Assembly (NCBI GenBank): GCA_026990815.1
Contig: JALXCS010000080.1
Coordinates: 1-7,676, forward strand
Length of the DNA: 7,676 bases
DNA from: Methylomonas sp.
GTDB lineage: Bacteria; Pseudomonadota; Gammaproteobacteria; Methylococcales; Methylomonadaceae
Direction: 5' to 3'
Program-made: the position numbers and the translations under genes
Notes under the pieces: generated by a model
Database searches by the model: none
Told to the model about the DNA's origin: nothing
What the model saw: the letters and a program-made list of their open reading frames with translations, nothing else
Part shown: positions 1-7,105 of the stretch, one piece after another
How positions within the stretch are numbered: the stretch's first letter is position 1
Layout: each line of letters opens with the position of its first letter

Positions 1-72
1 ACCCTGGAGCGTTCGAATCGATGGGAGCAGTTTTGGGATAAAGTCAGTCAATATGGTGCTGTCCATTGCTAA
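1..72 (+). CDS. C-terminal end of an unidentified protein (partial)
   Basis: Reading from base 1 in frame 1 gives 23 codons and a TAA at 70-72. The peptide runs TLERSNRWEQFWDKVSQYG and ends AVHC. It is rich in charged and aromatic residues, as a soluble helical C-terminus could be. I do not recognise the family. The gene starts outside the window, and its neighbour on the other strand is a broken group II intron, so it may belong to a mobile or conjugative element, but that is only context. An open frame this short can occur by chance, so confidence is low. Confidence 0.35.
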   Translation, partial: TLERSNRWEQFWDKVSQYGAVHC

Positions 73-89
73 CTTACATCATAATGTAG

Positions 90-356
90 CTATACCCGTT
101 TTAAATAGCACATGCGTATCCGTCTTCTAATCCAGTGATCCAACTCAGGAACAGGGCGATAATATTCACTCAGTCCATAGTAGTTTATCCAGCCAGAAAT
201 GTATCGCCTGAGTTGTTGATACCGATAAGCCCAGCTCACGTCCCAAGATCGACCCGTAATTTTCCGGATGCGATGTTTGAAGTTTGCCAGTGCTTTCGGG
301 CTCCAGAAGATTTTCTTGCCTTTAAAGACAAATCCAAGAAAACTAAGGTGACGTAC
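90..356 (-). pseudogene. ltrA: Group II intron reverse transcriptase/maturase, C-terminal fragment
   Basis: The reverse strand, read from 356 down to a TAG at 90-92, gives 88 residues without a stop. The segment has the hallmarks of the end of the RT domain and the maturase (GIIM, X) domain. These are SFLGFVFKGKK (residues 5-15), FKHRIRKITGRSW (26-38), LRRYISGWINYYGLSEYYRP (49-68) and ELDHWIRRRIRMCY (71-84). Intact proteins of this family are roughly 400-500 residues, with the YADD catalytic site upstream of this piece. Here all of that is missing, because the frame is cut at 356/357 by an inverted-repeat element and meets a stop at 384-386. The usual residues after RMCYWKQW are also lost, and no domain V-like RNA hairpin is evident between here and base 1. 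It is a dead remnant, truncated at both ends, and cannot splice or reverse transcribe. Family assignment is from clear motif recognition. Confidence 0.88.
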
Positions 357-375
357 CAGGGCAATCGGGTTTAAA
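357..375 (+). repeat. Left 19-bp terminal inverted repeat
   Basis: This arm is an exact reverse complement of 502-520. The match does not extend in either direction: 356/521 and 376/501 are mismatched. Sharp boundaries of this kind are what insertion-element ends show. Confidence 0.85.
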
Positions 376-501
376 TTTATGGGCTACAAAATCAGAAAGT
401 TAGGTTTTTCATAATTTCAATAAAAAGCCTTTTTCTTATGAGCTTGAAAAGAGAAAAACACAACCCATTGATTTTACATGCATCATTAAATGTCAAGATA
501 T

Positions 502-520
502 TTTAAACCCGATTGCCCTG
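502..520 (-). repeat. Right 19-bp terminal inverted repeat
   Basis: This is the partner of 357-375, identical over all 19 bases when reverse-complemented. The sequence outside it (from 521) shows no maturase homology in any frame I read. The element therefore does not simply interrupt an otherwise continuous intron gene. Confidence 0.85.
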
Positions 521-677
521 AACGATATGGGGTCTCCTAAAGAATTTTGGTGAGAAATTATTTATTATTGAACATGTAAAAGTTATCATCATTATTTTCG
601 GCCTTGGTTTTTATGATTGGCATTACGGTTGCCAAATCTTTTTTGAACTTTATTGGCATTTTGCTAACATAGTATGT
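521..677 (+). other. AT-rich non-coding upstream region of the metal locus
   Basis: No credible gene lies here. Short frames such as the one ending SPKEFW at 551-553 are not recognisable. The stretch joins the mobile-element debris to the first metal gene and probably holds its promoter. I found no convincing dyad for a known metal regulator. Confidence 0.5.
643..670 (+). promoter_or_regulatory. Candidate sigma-70 promoter for the CzcI-like gene
   Basis: TTGAAC at 643-648 and TAACAT at 665-670 are separated by 16 bp and each resembles the -35 and -10 consensus. If used, transcription would begin at about 677, essentially at the ATG at 678. That would give a leaderless or nearly leaderless mRNA and would fit the absence of a ribosome-binding site there. 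This rests on motif matching alone in AT-rich DNA. Confidence 0.35.
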
Positions 678-1019
678 ATGAGACGGTTTGGTATTTTATT
701 TCTGGCTTTTGTAACAATCTGGATGTCTACCTGGATGGTGACGGATATCCACGATTGGGCTGTCGAAGATAATACCCAACCGCATCCTGTGTTTTCTTTC
801 AATCAGACTGTTTCTGGTGATCATTTAGCAACTGCTACTGATCACCAACCACACTGCGGAGTTTGCAGTTATGATCATGGAGGTCATATTGGCCACACTT
901 TAGCAGCAATTTCTTATTTTGCTCCAGTTATCCAGTCGCAAAGTCAAATAAATATTCTTCATCCTGATTTTTGGTATTCCAGAAGTACAATACCTACGTT
1001 ACGCCCTCCGATTGCCTGA
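678..1019 (+). CDS. CzcI-like small exported His/Cys metal-associated protein
   Basis: This 113-residue protein starts MRRFGILFLAFV. Residues 4-21 form one hydrophobic segment after two arginines, acting as a signal peptide or anchor, so the rest should be periplasmic. The middle carries a compact potential metal site: H56, H59, C60, C63, H67, H70 and H73 (pattern HxxHCxxC...HxxHxxH). The C-terminus is Pro/Arg rich (TLRPPIA). Short N-terminally anchored proteins with a His/Cys cluster, encoded just before an RND metal pump, resemble CzcI of Cupriavidus and the related CopL/DUF2946-type proteins. Those are thought to modulate expression or handle periplasmic metal. The role here is inferred from position and composition. 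The start is the only in-frame ATG near the hydrophobic segment, but no Shine-Dalgarno sequence precedes it. A 204-bp gap separates it from the pump genes, so it may or may not be co-transcribed with them. Confidence 0.72.
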   Translation: MRRFGILFLAFVTIWMSTWMVTDIHDWAVEDNTQPHPVFSFNQTVSGDHLATATDHQPHCGVCSYDHGGHIGHTLAAISYFAPVIQSQSQINILHPDFWYSRSTIPTLRPPIA

Positions 1020-1031
1020 GTGCTTTCCCGC

Positions 1032-1071
1032 TCTAAGGTTAATTTTGCCATCTTAGACAATCCCCTTTTTT
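1032..1071 (+). terminator. Weak possible terminator after the CzcI-like gene
   Basis: TCTAAG at 1032-1037 pairs with CTTAGA at 1052-1057 across a 14-base loop, and a run of six T lies at 1066-1071. The stem is short and AT-rich and the T-run begins 9 bases after it, so this is a poor rho-independent terminator. It could instead be a partial attenuator between the small gene and the pump operon. Confidence 0.22.
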
Positions 1072-1074
1072 CCA

Positions 1075-1088
1075 AATGAAACTTCATT
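1075..1088. repeat. Short inverted repeat in the spacer before the pump operon
   Basis: AATGAA (1075-1080) and TTCATT (1083-1088) are perfect arms around two bases. The dyad lies about 140 bp before the outer-membrane factor gene. It could be a regulator half-site pair, but six-base arms can arise by chance in AT-rich DNA, and no known operator is recognised. Confidence 0.25.
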
Positions 1089-1144
1089 GAGCCTTGGTTT
1101 GGTTCGCTTTGTGAAGGAAGTTTGAAGTTGGAATTTTATACCTG

Positions 1145-1171
1145 TTGACGAGCGTTTTTCGACGATACCTT
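1145..1171 (+). promoter_or_regulatory. Weak candidate promoter of the efflux operon
   Basis: TTGACG at 1145-1150 is a good -35 hexamer. The best -10 candidates downstream are imperfect: TACCTT at 1166-1171 with a 15-bp spacer, or TAGCTT at 1171-1176 with a 20-bp spacer. A long spacer would be compatible with an activator-dependent promoter. AGCGTT (1151-1156) and AACGCT (1179-1184) form a wide inverted repeat around the site. Confidence 0.25.
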
Positions 1172-1213
1172 AGCTTTTAACGCTTGAGGCCAATTCCGTT
1201 AATATTTTCAGTC

Positions 1214-1219
1214 AGGAGG
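1214..1219 (+). promoter_or_regulatory. Ribosome-binding site that fixes the GTG start of the OMF gene
   Basis: AGGAGG at 1214-1219 is a perfect Shine-Dalgarno core ending four bases before GTG at 1224. The next in-frame ATG (1254) is too far away to use it and has no site of its own, so the GTG start is preferred. Confidence 0.75.
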
Positions 1220-1223
1220 TTCA

Positions 1224-2549
1224 GTGGAACCAAAAAATTTTATTAAGCACTTCATGATGCTAGCATTTTTCTGCAGTGTCCAATCAGTAACTGCGGAAAC
1301 TGCTAAGTATGATGTGCCACCACCAGATATTCTAAATTCCCAGGTTGAGTTAGTAGAGCCTCAGGGCATATTAACCTTGGAACAAGCCTTGTCTTTGTCT
1401 CTTTTACATAATCCGATGTTACAAGATTTTGCTTTGGCAACTAGAGTTGCTGATATAAAAACTTTGCGTGCCGGTCTATTTAAAAACCCAGAACTCGATA
1501 TTGAGGTCGAAAATTTTTTAGGATCAGGGCGACTCAGACGTTTTCAACAAACTGAAACGACCTTTTCAATTAGTCAACTTTTTGAGTTAGGTGGAAAACG
1601 CTCTAAACGCAGGGCCTTGGCTGAGAATGAATATGATCTGTCGATTTGGGATTACGAAACACGGCGGATGGATATGATTTATCTGATGGCAATTAATTAT
1701 ATAAAGGTTTTGGCTAATCAGGCTCGCCTTGAACTGGCAATAGAAACTACCAGACTGGCTGAGGAAATCTATGACACAGTAGGTGCCAGAGTTAGAGCCG
1801 GGAAAGTTTCACCATTGGAACAAAGCAAGTCTCGAGTGGAACTGGCTAATGCCCGGTTGGAAGAGGCCCGTGTAAAGCGGGCATTGATTATTAGTAAGCA
1901 AAACTTAGCAACATTGTGGGGCAGTGCAAATCCTCTATTCAGCAGTGTATCAGGTAATTTATTTGTAACTCAAAAGCTTCCTGAATTTTCTGAAATTCAG
2001 ACAAGGCTGAAAAACAATCCGGATCTGGCTCGTTGGGAAGCAGAAATTGAACGGTATCGAAAAGCTATATCATTGGCTAAAGCAAAAAAAATTCCTGATG
2101 TTACTGTCATGGCAGGCGCCAGATATTTTGCTGATCAGGATGACTTTGCAGCTGTTGCAGGATTTTCTGTGCCATTGTTTATTTTTGATAACAAACAATA
2201 TGGTGTAGATGAGGCCAATCTTTTGCTTACTCAAGGACTACAAAAGTTTCAAGCGGCCGGAGTTGAAATTCGCGCTGCACTTGTTGAAAACTATCAACAA
2301 GTGCAGATGAGCGAAATTGAAATTGCAGCGATTAAAAACGAAGTATTACCCAGCGCTAAAGCGGCATTAGAATCGGCAAAGACAGCCTACAGATTGGGAA
2401 AAATTGGTTCTTTAGATTTGTTAGATGCTCAGAGAACTTTGTTTCAAACCAGTGTTCAACAATTAGAAGCGTTAGTTTCTTACCATCTGAATGTTGCCAG
2501 AATTGAACGATTAATTGGTGGGGCTTTAAACCCTGCAACCACAAATTAA
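1224..2549 (+). CDS. czcC: Heavy-metal efflux outer-membrane factor, CzcC/HelC type
   Basis: This is a 441-residue TolC-family outer-membrane factor, the normal length for CzcC-like proteins. As a trimer it would form the barrel and periplasmic tunnel through which the RND pump expels metal. Translation starts at GTG. Residues about 10-24 are hydrophobic and end in SVTA before ETAKY, a likely signal peptidase I site. The first OEP repeat begins with LTLEQALSLSLLHNP (about residues 50-64), the usual opening of this family. FELGGKRSKRRALAENEY is the characteristic CzcC motif near residues 120-140, and the second repeat ends with GKIGSLDLLDAQRTLFQ and an Arg/Glu-rich helix (about 395-432). No lipobox cysteine follows the signal peptide. 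The adaptor gene follows 13 bp downstream, and the gene order C-B-A is that of czcCBA and helCBA. Family is certain; substrate cannot be read from this subunit. Confidence 0.93.
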   Translation: MEPKNFIKHFMMLAFFCSVQSVTAETAKYDVPPPDILNSQVELVEPQGILTLEQALSLSLLHNPMLQDFALATRVADIKTLRAGLFKNPELDIEVENFLGSGRLRRFQQTETTFSISQLFELGGKRSKRRALAENEYDLSIWDYETRRMDMIYLMAINYIKVLANQARLELAIETTRLAEEIYDTVGARVRAGKVSPLEQSKSRVELANARLEEARVKRALIISKQNLATLWGSANPLFSSVSGNLFVTQKLPEFSEIQTRLKNNPDLARWEAEIERYRKAISLAKAKKIPDVTVMAGARYFADQDDFAAVAGFSVPLFIFDNKQYGVDEANLLLTQGLQKFQAAGVEIRAALVENYQQVQMSEIEIAAIKNEVLPSAKAALESAKTAYRLGKIGSLDLLDAQRTLFQTSVQQLEALVSYHLNVARIERLIGGALNPATTN

Positions 2550-2562
2550 GTTGGAATATAAC

Positions 2563-3939
2563 ATGATTCAGTACCTAACACATTGTATAAAAAGATTAAA
2601 TAAGACAAACTTGGTTTTGCTGATAATGGCTTTGTTTGGTTTTTATAGTTTTTCTCAATACGTATTAGCTGAACAAGAACATAACCATGAACAACGTGCT
2701 CTCGAAGATAAGGAGCATAAGCATAAGCATGAGGCTAATGAGCTTCAGCATGATCATCAAAAAAAAGAACAACATGGACATGAAGAAGGACATGAGGAAC
2801 ACGAGCACGAGGAACAAACAGGACAAGGACGTAAGGAACATGAGCATGGAGACCATGAAGAAGAACCAGGACTAAAATTTTCTTCATCAGAATTACAAGA
2901 GTTTGATATAAAAATACAACAAGCCAAATCAGGAGTTATTAGCAAAACTCTGAATTTGTTTGGTGAGGTGACTGTAGCACCTGAGCGTTTATTTCATGTT
3001 GTTCCCCGAGTCTCAGGTGTTGTTCGCCAGGTCTATAAACATCTTGGTGATAAGGTAAAAGCAGGCAATATTCTTGCAACTTTATCCAGCCGTGAACTGG
3101 CTGATGCAAAAGCTCAGTTTGTTGCAGCACAAAGTTTATTGCAATTGGCCAATGCAAATCTCAAACGCGAATATTCCTTGTTTAAGAGAAAGATAACGGC
3201 AAAAAGTGAATATCTTGAGGCAAAACAGGCCCAGGTCGAAGCATCGATAAAACGTAAAGCAGCACAGCAACGATTGAAAGCATTAGGACTATCAGAACAG
3301 GCAATCAAGTCAGTTTTAAAAGATGTTGATAAAGACCTTACATTGTTTGAAATTCGTGCGCCGGCCGATGGTGTCATTATTGAAAAACATGCCGTGCATG
3401 GTGAGGTATTAGAAACCAGTACTCGAAGTTTTACGATTGCTGACTTATCTCAGGTTTGGGTCAATTTTACGGTTTATCAGAAAGATTTGCTTTTTGTCCA
3501 TCAAGGACAGAAAGTGATGATAACTACACAATTTGGTGTACCGACCAAAGAAATGTCAGCTGTCAGCACAATAAGTTGGATTAGTCCGGTTTTGGACGAA
3601 ATGACCCGAAGCGCTACTGCCAGGGTAATCTTGGATAATCCTCAAGGGGTTTGGCGTCCTGGCTTGTTTGTCAGTGGCAGGGTTGCAATTGAAAAAACTC
3701 AGGCGGCTATCGTTATTCCTCTTTCAGCCCTGCAAACCATCAATGGCGAGACGATTGTTTTTATTCAGCATGAAGATGGCGATCTTGAACCACAAGTTGT
3801 ACAAACTGGACGTAGAGATTTTCAGAATGTGGAAATATTGCAAGGTTTAACAGCCGGTCAAGGCTATGTGAGTCAAAATGCTTTTACCTTAAAAGCACAA
3901 ATGCAAAAAGGCAGTTTTGGCCATGGACATAGTCATTAA
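2563..3939 (+). CDS. czcB: Periplasmic adaptor (membrane fusion protein) of the metal RND pump, CzcB/HelB type
   Basis: From ATG 2563 this is a 458-residue HlyD/CzcB-family adaptor that joins the RND pump to the outer-membrane channel. An in-frame TTG at 2551 would add four residues. ATG is preferred because GGA (2553-2555) lies seven bases before it and its context matches that of the next gene. Residues about 14-36 form a signal peptide or anchor ending VLA before EQ. Residues 37-101 are an extraordinary His/Glu/Lys stretch with about 15 histidines, mostly HxH pairs, and the C-terminus ends GHGHSH. Next come the first lipoyl half (about 146-175, RVSGVVRQVYKHLGDKV), a helical hairpin (about 180-245), the second lipoyl half (about 264-285, IRAPADGVIIEKHAVHGEV) and the beta-barrel (about 290-385). 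His-rich ends are common in Zn/Co/Cd adaptors and probably bind or deliver periplasmic metal; the large size of this one is unusual. Confidence 0.93.
   Translation: MIQYLTHCIKRLNKTNLVLLIMALFGFYSFSQYVLAEQEHNHEQRALEDKEHKHKHEANELQHDHQKKEQHGHEEGHEEHEHEEQTGQGRKEHEHGDHEEEPGLKFSSSELQEFDIKIQQAKSGVISKTLNLFGEVTVAPERLFHVVPRVSGVVRQVYKHLGDKVKAGNILATLSSRELADAKAQFVAAQSLLQLANANLKREYSLFKRKITAKSEYLEAKQAQVEASIKRKAAQQRLKALGLSEQAIKSVLKDVDKDLTLFEIRAPADGVIIEKHAVHGEVLETSTRSFTIADLSQVWVNFTVYQKDLLFVHQGQKVMITTQFGVPTKEMSAVSTISWISPVLDEMTRSATARVILDNPQGVWRPGLFVSGRVAIEKTQAAIVIPLSALQTINGETIVFIQHEDGDLEPQVVQTGRRDFQNVEILQGLTAGQGYVSQNAFTLKAQMQKGSFGHGHSH
2671..2865 (+). repeat. Region encoding the His-rich metal-binding tail of the adaptor
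   Basis: Low-complexity purine-rich DNA (repeated GAACAT, GAGCAT and CATGA-type units) encodes residues 37-101 of the adaptor, with about 15 His among many Glu and Lys. The imperfect HxH units look like the product of local codon-level duplication. Length variation between strains would be expected here. The two long frames antisense to this block are shadows of its biased composition. Confidence 0.6.
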
Positions 3940-3954
3940 CAGTGGGGAAATAAC

Positions 3955-6900
3955 ATGATTAATCAATTTATAAATTTATCCCTGCGCAGCCGGTTGTTAA
4001 TGCTGGTGCTGGCCATTTTAGTGCTGGCAGCTGGCTATCGCAGCTATCAGGCATTACCGGTGGATGCCTTTCCTGATGTATCGCCTAATTTGGTACAGGT
4101 GTTTACGATTACTGAGGGCTTAGCGCCTGAAGAAATTGAAATGTATGTGACCTATCCGGTAGAAGCGGCGATGACGGGTTTACCAGGCATTGAAAAGATA
4201 CGATCAGTTTCAAATTTCGGATTATCGGTGGTGAATATTTATTTTCAAGATGATGTGAGTATTTACTTTGCTCGGCAATTAGTTGGTGAACGATTACAGG
4301 AAGCCCGCGACCAAATACCTGCCAGCTTTGGTGAGCCTGCCATGGGACCCATTTCAACAGGAATGGGTTTAGTGCTTTTTTATTATCTGAAAGATGATAC
4401 CAACAGCTATTCATTGGAAGATCTGCGCACCATGCAAGATTGGATTGTTAAATTTAATTTGCAAACAGTGCGTGGTGTCACTGAAGTGTTGGGAATTGGG
4501 GGATTTGAAAAACAATTTCAAGTGGTTGTCAGGCCAGATGCACTACTTCGGTATAAGGTATCTTTGAAAGAAGTGATAGAGCGAATTGAAGCTAATAATC
4601 TGAACGTTGGAGCACAATATCTGGAGAAAAACAGTGAGCAATTTGTAATTCGCTCTGTTGGACTTGCAACAGGTATTGATGATCTTAACGAAATTATTAT
4701 CAAAAGTTTCGATGGTAAACCTGTTTACTTGCGCGAACTGGCTGATGTCAGGATCGGTGGCGCTATCAGGCGTGGTTTACAGACGCATAATGGTAAAGGT
4801 GAAGTGGTTGCCGGGATGGCCATTAAATTATACGGCACCAATGCATCAACGGTCATTGAACGGGTTGAAAATAAAATTAAGGATATTAATAAAACCTTAC
4901 CAAAAGGCGTGAGTATTGTCCCTTATTACCAACAGAAAGATATTGTTGAGGCCGCAGTAAGTACCGTTACCAGTGCTTTGGTGCAGGGTATTATTCTGGT
5001 GGCCTTGGTGTTATTTGCCTTTATGGGCGGTTTTCGTCCCAGCCTGGTTGTCGCACTCTCAATCCCTTTTTCGGTGATGTTTGCTTTTATTGCCATGGAC
5101 TTTTTTGGCATGTCTGCAAACTTAATGTCATTGGGAGGGCTGGCAATTGCCATCGGTATGATGGTGGATGGCACCATCGTGATGGTAGAAAATGTTGATC
5201 GTTTGTTACGGGAATCCGATCCAGATGAATCGCGTTTACATGTAGTTGGAAGAGCATGCCGTGAGGTGGGCCAACCCATTTTATTTGCCATTGCCATTAT
5301 AATTATTGTGTTTTTGCCCTTGTTTACGCTGGAAGGGGTTGAAGGTAAAACCTTTAGGCCGTTGGCCTATACGGTTGCACTAGCGATGCTGGGCTCTTTA
5401 ATTTACGCCTTGTTTATAGCGCCGGTGTTATCAGATGCCATGATGCGCCGTTCAATTAAATCAGCTGATGGCAAGCCAGGAATGGATGAGCGCATCCTCA
5501 ATGCTTTGCTTAAACCCTATCGACCTTTGGTTGAGTATTTTGTGTGCAATCGTAAGGTTGCTGTTGCACTGTCAGCGGGGCTTTTGCTTATTGGAATGGC
5601 GATATTCCCCTTTTTAGGTTCGGAGTTTACGCCAAAATTACAAGAAGGTACGATTGTTGTACGTTTAACCATGGCGCCTTCAATTTCCATTAATGAAAGT
5701 AAACGCAATACTTTGATTGTAGAACGGCGTTTGTTGAAGATACCCGAAGTAATCGAAGTCACCAGTCGTATCGGCCGGGGCGAAGTGGGAGCGCATGCTG
5801 ATCCTATCAATTCAGCAGAAATGTATGTCATTCTGAAAGATAAAGATGACTGGCGAAAACCCGGAGATCAGGAATTTATCGAGCAAGAAATCAGAAAAAC
5901 GGTTGCCAAACTGCCAGGTATTACAGCAAATTTGACGCAACCAATTGAAATGACTGTTGATGAACTACTGGAAGGCGTCAGGGCAGAATTAGCGATCAAA
6001 TTATTTGGTGATGATTTGCAACAATTAAAATCCAAGGCAGATGAAATTGCTGCGGTGGTTAAAACAGTCAAAGGTGCGGCTGATGTCCAGGTTGATCAGG
6101 TATCTGGAACGCCACAACTTGTCATTACCCCAGATCGTCACGCAATTGCCCGATATGGACTTAATCTGGCTGATGTTCAGGATCTTATTAGCAGTGCAGT
6201 CGGTGGTGTTACCGCTGGGCAAGTTTTTGAAGGCATAAGGCGTTTCGATATTTTAGTTCGATACCCAGAACAGAATCGAAATACCCTTGAGGCAATTCGT
6301 AATTTATTAATCAGTGGCCCAGAAGGTATCAACGTACCACTTGCACAAATTGCTACTATCAAAGAAATTGTTGGACCAAGACAAATTACCCGGGAAAACA
6401 ACCAACGCTTTATCAGTATTCAAGCAAATGTGATAGGCCGCGATATTGTCTCCTTTGTAGAAGAAGCCCAAGATACAATTGACAGTAAAATACAATTGCC
6501 GCCTGGATATTACACTACCTGGGGTGGGCAATTTCGATTGCAACAGGAAGCCAATAAGCGTTTGGCTATTGTTATTCCCGCTACCCTGGTTATTATTTCG
6601 TTACTTCTTTATAGCAGTTTTGGGTCACTGAAAAATGCCGCCTTGATTTTGTTGAATATCCCGTTGGCCTTGGTTGGTGGTGTCATTGCGCTATGGATCA
6701 GTGGCCAAAATCTTTCTGTACCGGCTTCGGTGGGTTTTATTGCGCTTTTTGGCATTGCTCTGGAAAATGGCATGGTGCTAATGACTTATTTGAACCAGCT
6801 GATTAAGGATGGAGTAGCAATAGATGAGGCCTCCATACGTGGAGCTTGTTTAAGGGTGAGGCCAGTTTTGATGACAGCAGTCACTACGGCATTGGGATTG

Positions 6901-7053
6901 ATTCCTCTTTTGATGGCAACCGGAACCGGATCCGAAGTACAAAAACCATTGGCAACCGTTGTTGTAGGTGGGTTAGTGACTTCCACATTTTTGACGTTGT
7001 TGGTCATTCCTGCTTTATTTAAATGGTTTGTGACAGAAAAAGAAATTCAATAA
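3955..7053 (+). CDS. czcA: Heavy-metal RND proton antiporter, CzcA/HelA type
   Basis: This 1032-residue inner-membrane pump has the usual HME-RND length. The start has a good ribosome-binding site (GGGGA, 3944-3948) six bases before ATG and lies 15 bp after the adaptor gene. Order: TM1 (about 12-31), first periplasmic porter loop with VDAFPDVSP near 36-44, TM2-6 (about 335-500), TM7 (about 535-555), second porter loop, and TM8-12 (about 860-1025). The TM4 proton-relay motif reads AIGMMVDGTIVMVEN, with D405 and E412 present. The first acid of the CzcA DFG motif is replaced by A399, as in the Cu/Ag pump CusA, while the DG of Zn/Co/Cd pumps is kept. At the substrate region, VDELLEG (residues 668-674) has acids where CusA has a methionine ligand by my alignment from memory, which favours divalent cations such as Zn, Cd, Co or Ni. 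The exact substrate is inferred. The frame is intact. Confidence 0.94.
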   Translation: MINQFINLSLRSRLLMLVLAILVLAAGYRSYQALPVDAFPDVSPNLVQVFTITEGLAPEEIEMYVTYPVEAAMTGLPGIEKIRSVSNFGLSVVNIYFQDDVSIYFARQLVGERLQEARDQIPASFGEPAMGPISTGMGLVLFYYLKDDTNSYSLEDLRTMQDWIVKFNLQTVRGVTEVLGIGGFEKQFQVVVRPDALLRYKVSLKEVIERIEANNLNVGAQYLEKNSEQFVIRSVGLATGIDDLNEIIIKSFDGKPVYLRELADVRIGGAIRRGLQTHNGKGEVVAGMAIKLYGTNASTVIERVENKIKDINKTLPKGVSIVPYYQQKDIVEAAVSTVTSALVQGIILVALVLFAFMGGFRPSLVVALSIPFSVMFAFIAMDFFGMSANLMSLGGLAIAIGMMVDGTIVMVENVDRLLRESDPDESRLHVVGRACREVGQPILFAIAIIIIVFLPLFTLEGVEGKTFRPLAYTVALAMLGSLIYALFIAPVLSDAMMRRSIKSADGKPGMDERILNALLKPYRPLVEYFVCNRKVAVALSAGLLLIGMAIFPFLGSEFTPKLQEGTIVVRLTMAPSISINESKRNTLIVERRLLKIPEVIEVTSRIGRGEVGAHADPINSAEMYVILKDKDDWRKPGDQEFIEQEIRKTVAKLPGITANLTQPIEMTVDELLEGVRAELAIKLFGDDLQQLKSKADEIAAVVKTVKGAADVQVDQVSGTPQLVITPDRHAIARYGLNLADVQDLISSAVGGVTAGQVFEGIRRFDILVRYPEQNRNTLEAIRNLLISGPEGINVPLAQIATIKEIVGPRQITRENNQRFISIQANVIGRDIVSFVEEAQDTIDSKIQLPPGYYTTWGGQFRLQQEANKRLAIVIPATLVIISLLLYSSFGSLKNAALILLNIPLALVGGVIALWISGQNLSVPASVGFIALFGIALENGMVLMTYLNQLIKDGVAIDEASIRGACLRVRPVLMTAVTTALGLIPLLMATGTGSEVQKPLATVVVGGLVTSTFLTLLVIPALFKWFVTEKEIQ

Positions 7054-7105
7054 TGATTTTTTTAGATTTATATTTTTTGAGATCCCATAGAAATGAGAAC
7101 ATAAA

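Larger units (their letters stand above)
357..520. mobile_element. MITE-like element with perfect 19-bp terminal inverted repeats
   Basis: CAGGGCAATCGGGTTTAAA at 357-375 is repeated exactly as its reverse complement at 502-520, enclosing 126 bp of AT-rich sequence without a useful open frame. Perfect 19-bp arms beginning CAGGG are typical in length and form of insertion-sequence ends. The absence of a transposase makes this a non-autonomous (MITE-like) copy or an internally deleted insertion sequence. It sits exactly where the maturase homology stops. I see no target-site duplication: the 8 bases on the left (349-356, tgacgtac) and right (521-528, aacgatat) differ. The junction may therefore have been rearranged after insertion. 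The parent family is not identified; an ISAs1-type parent is only a guess. Confidence 0.7.

Noticed and set aside
135..374. 79-codon + strand open frame in the mobile-element region
   Set aside because: It is the antisense shadow of the maturase remnant, which has clear family motifs on the other strand, and its end lies inside the inverted repeat.
521..553. Short + strand frame ending GSPKEFW, continuous with the right inverted repeat
   Set aside because: Eleven codons past the repeat are too few to assign, with no known family or start.
601..1100. GCCTTGGTTT occurs at 601-610 and again at 1091-1100, upstream of two metal genes
   Set aside because: A 10-base direct match can occur by chance in 7.7 kb, and the flanks do not match, so it is not supported as an operator.
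1020..1223. Possible metal riboswitch (NiCo or Mn type) in the spacer before the pump operon
   Set aside because: Only two short AT-rich hairpins are visible. The conserved multi-stem junctions of those riboswitches are not apparent.
2665..2945. Several open frames, sense and antisense, over the His-rich block, including Met/Leu-rich and Cys/Ser-rich peptides
   Set aside because: They arise from the biased repetitive codons of the adaptor's His-rich region. They have no ribosome-binding sites or recognisable domains.
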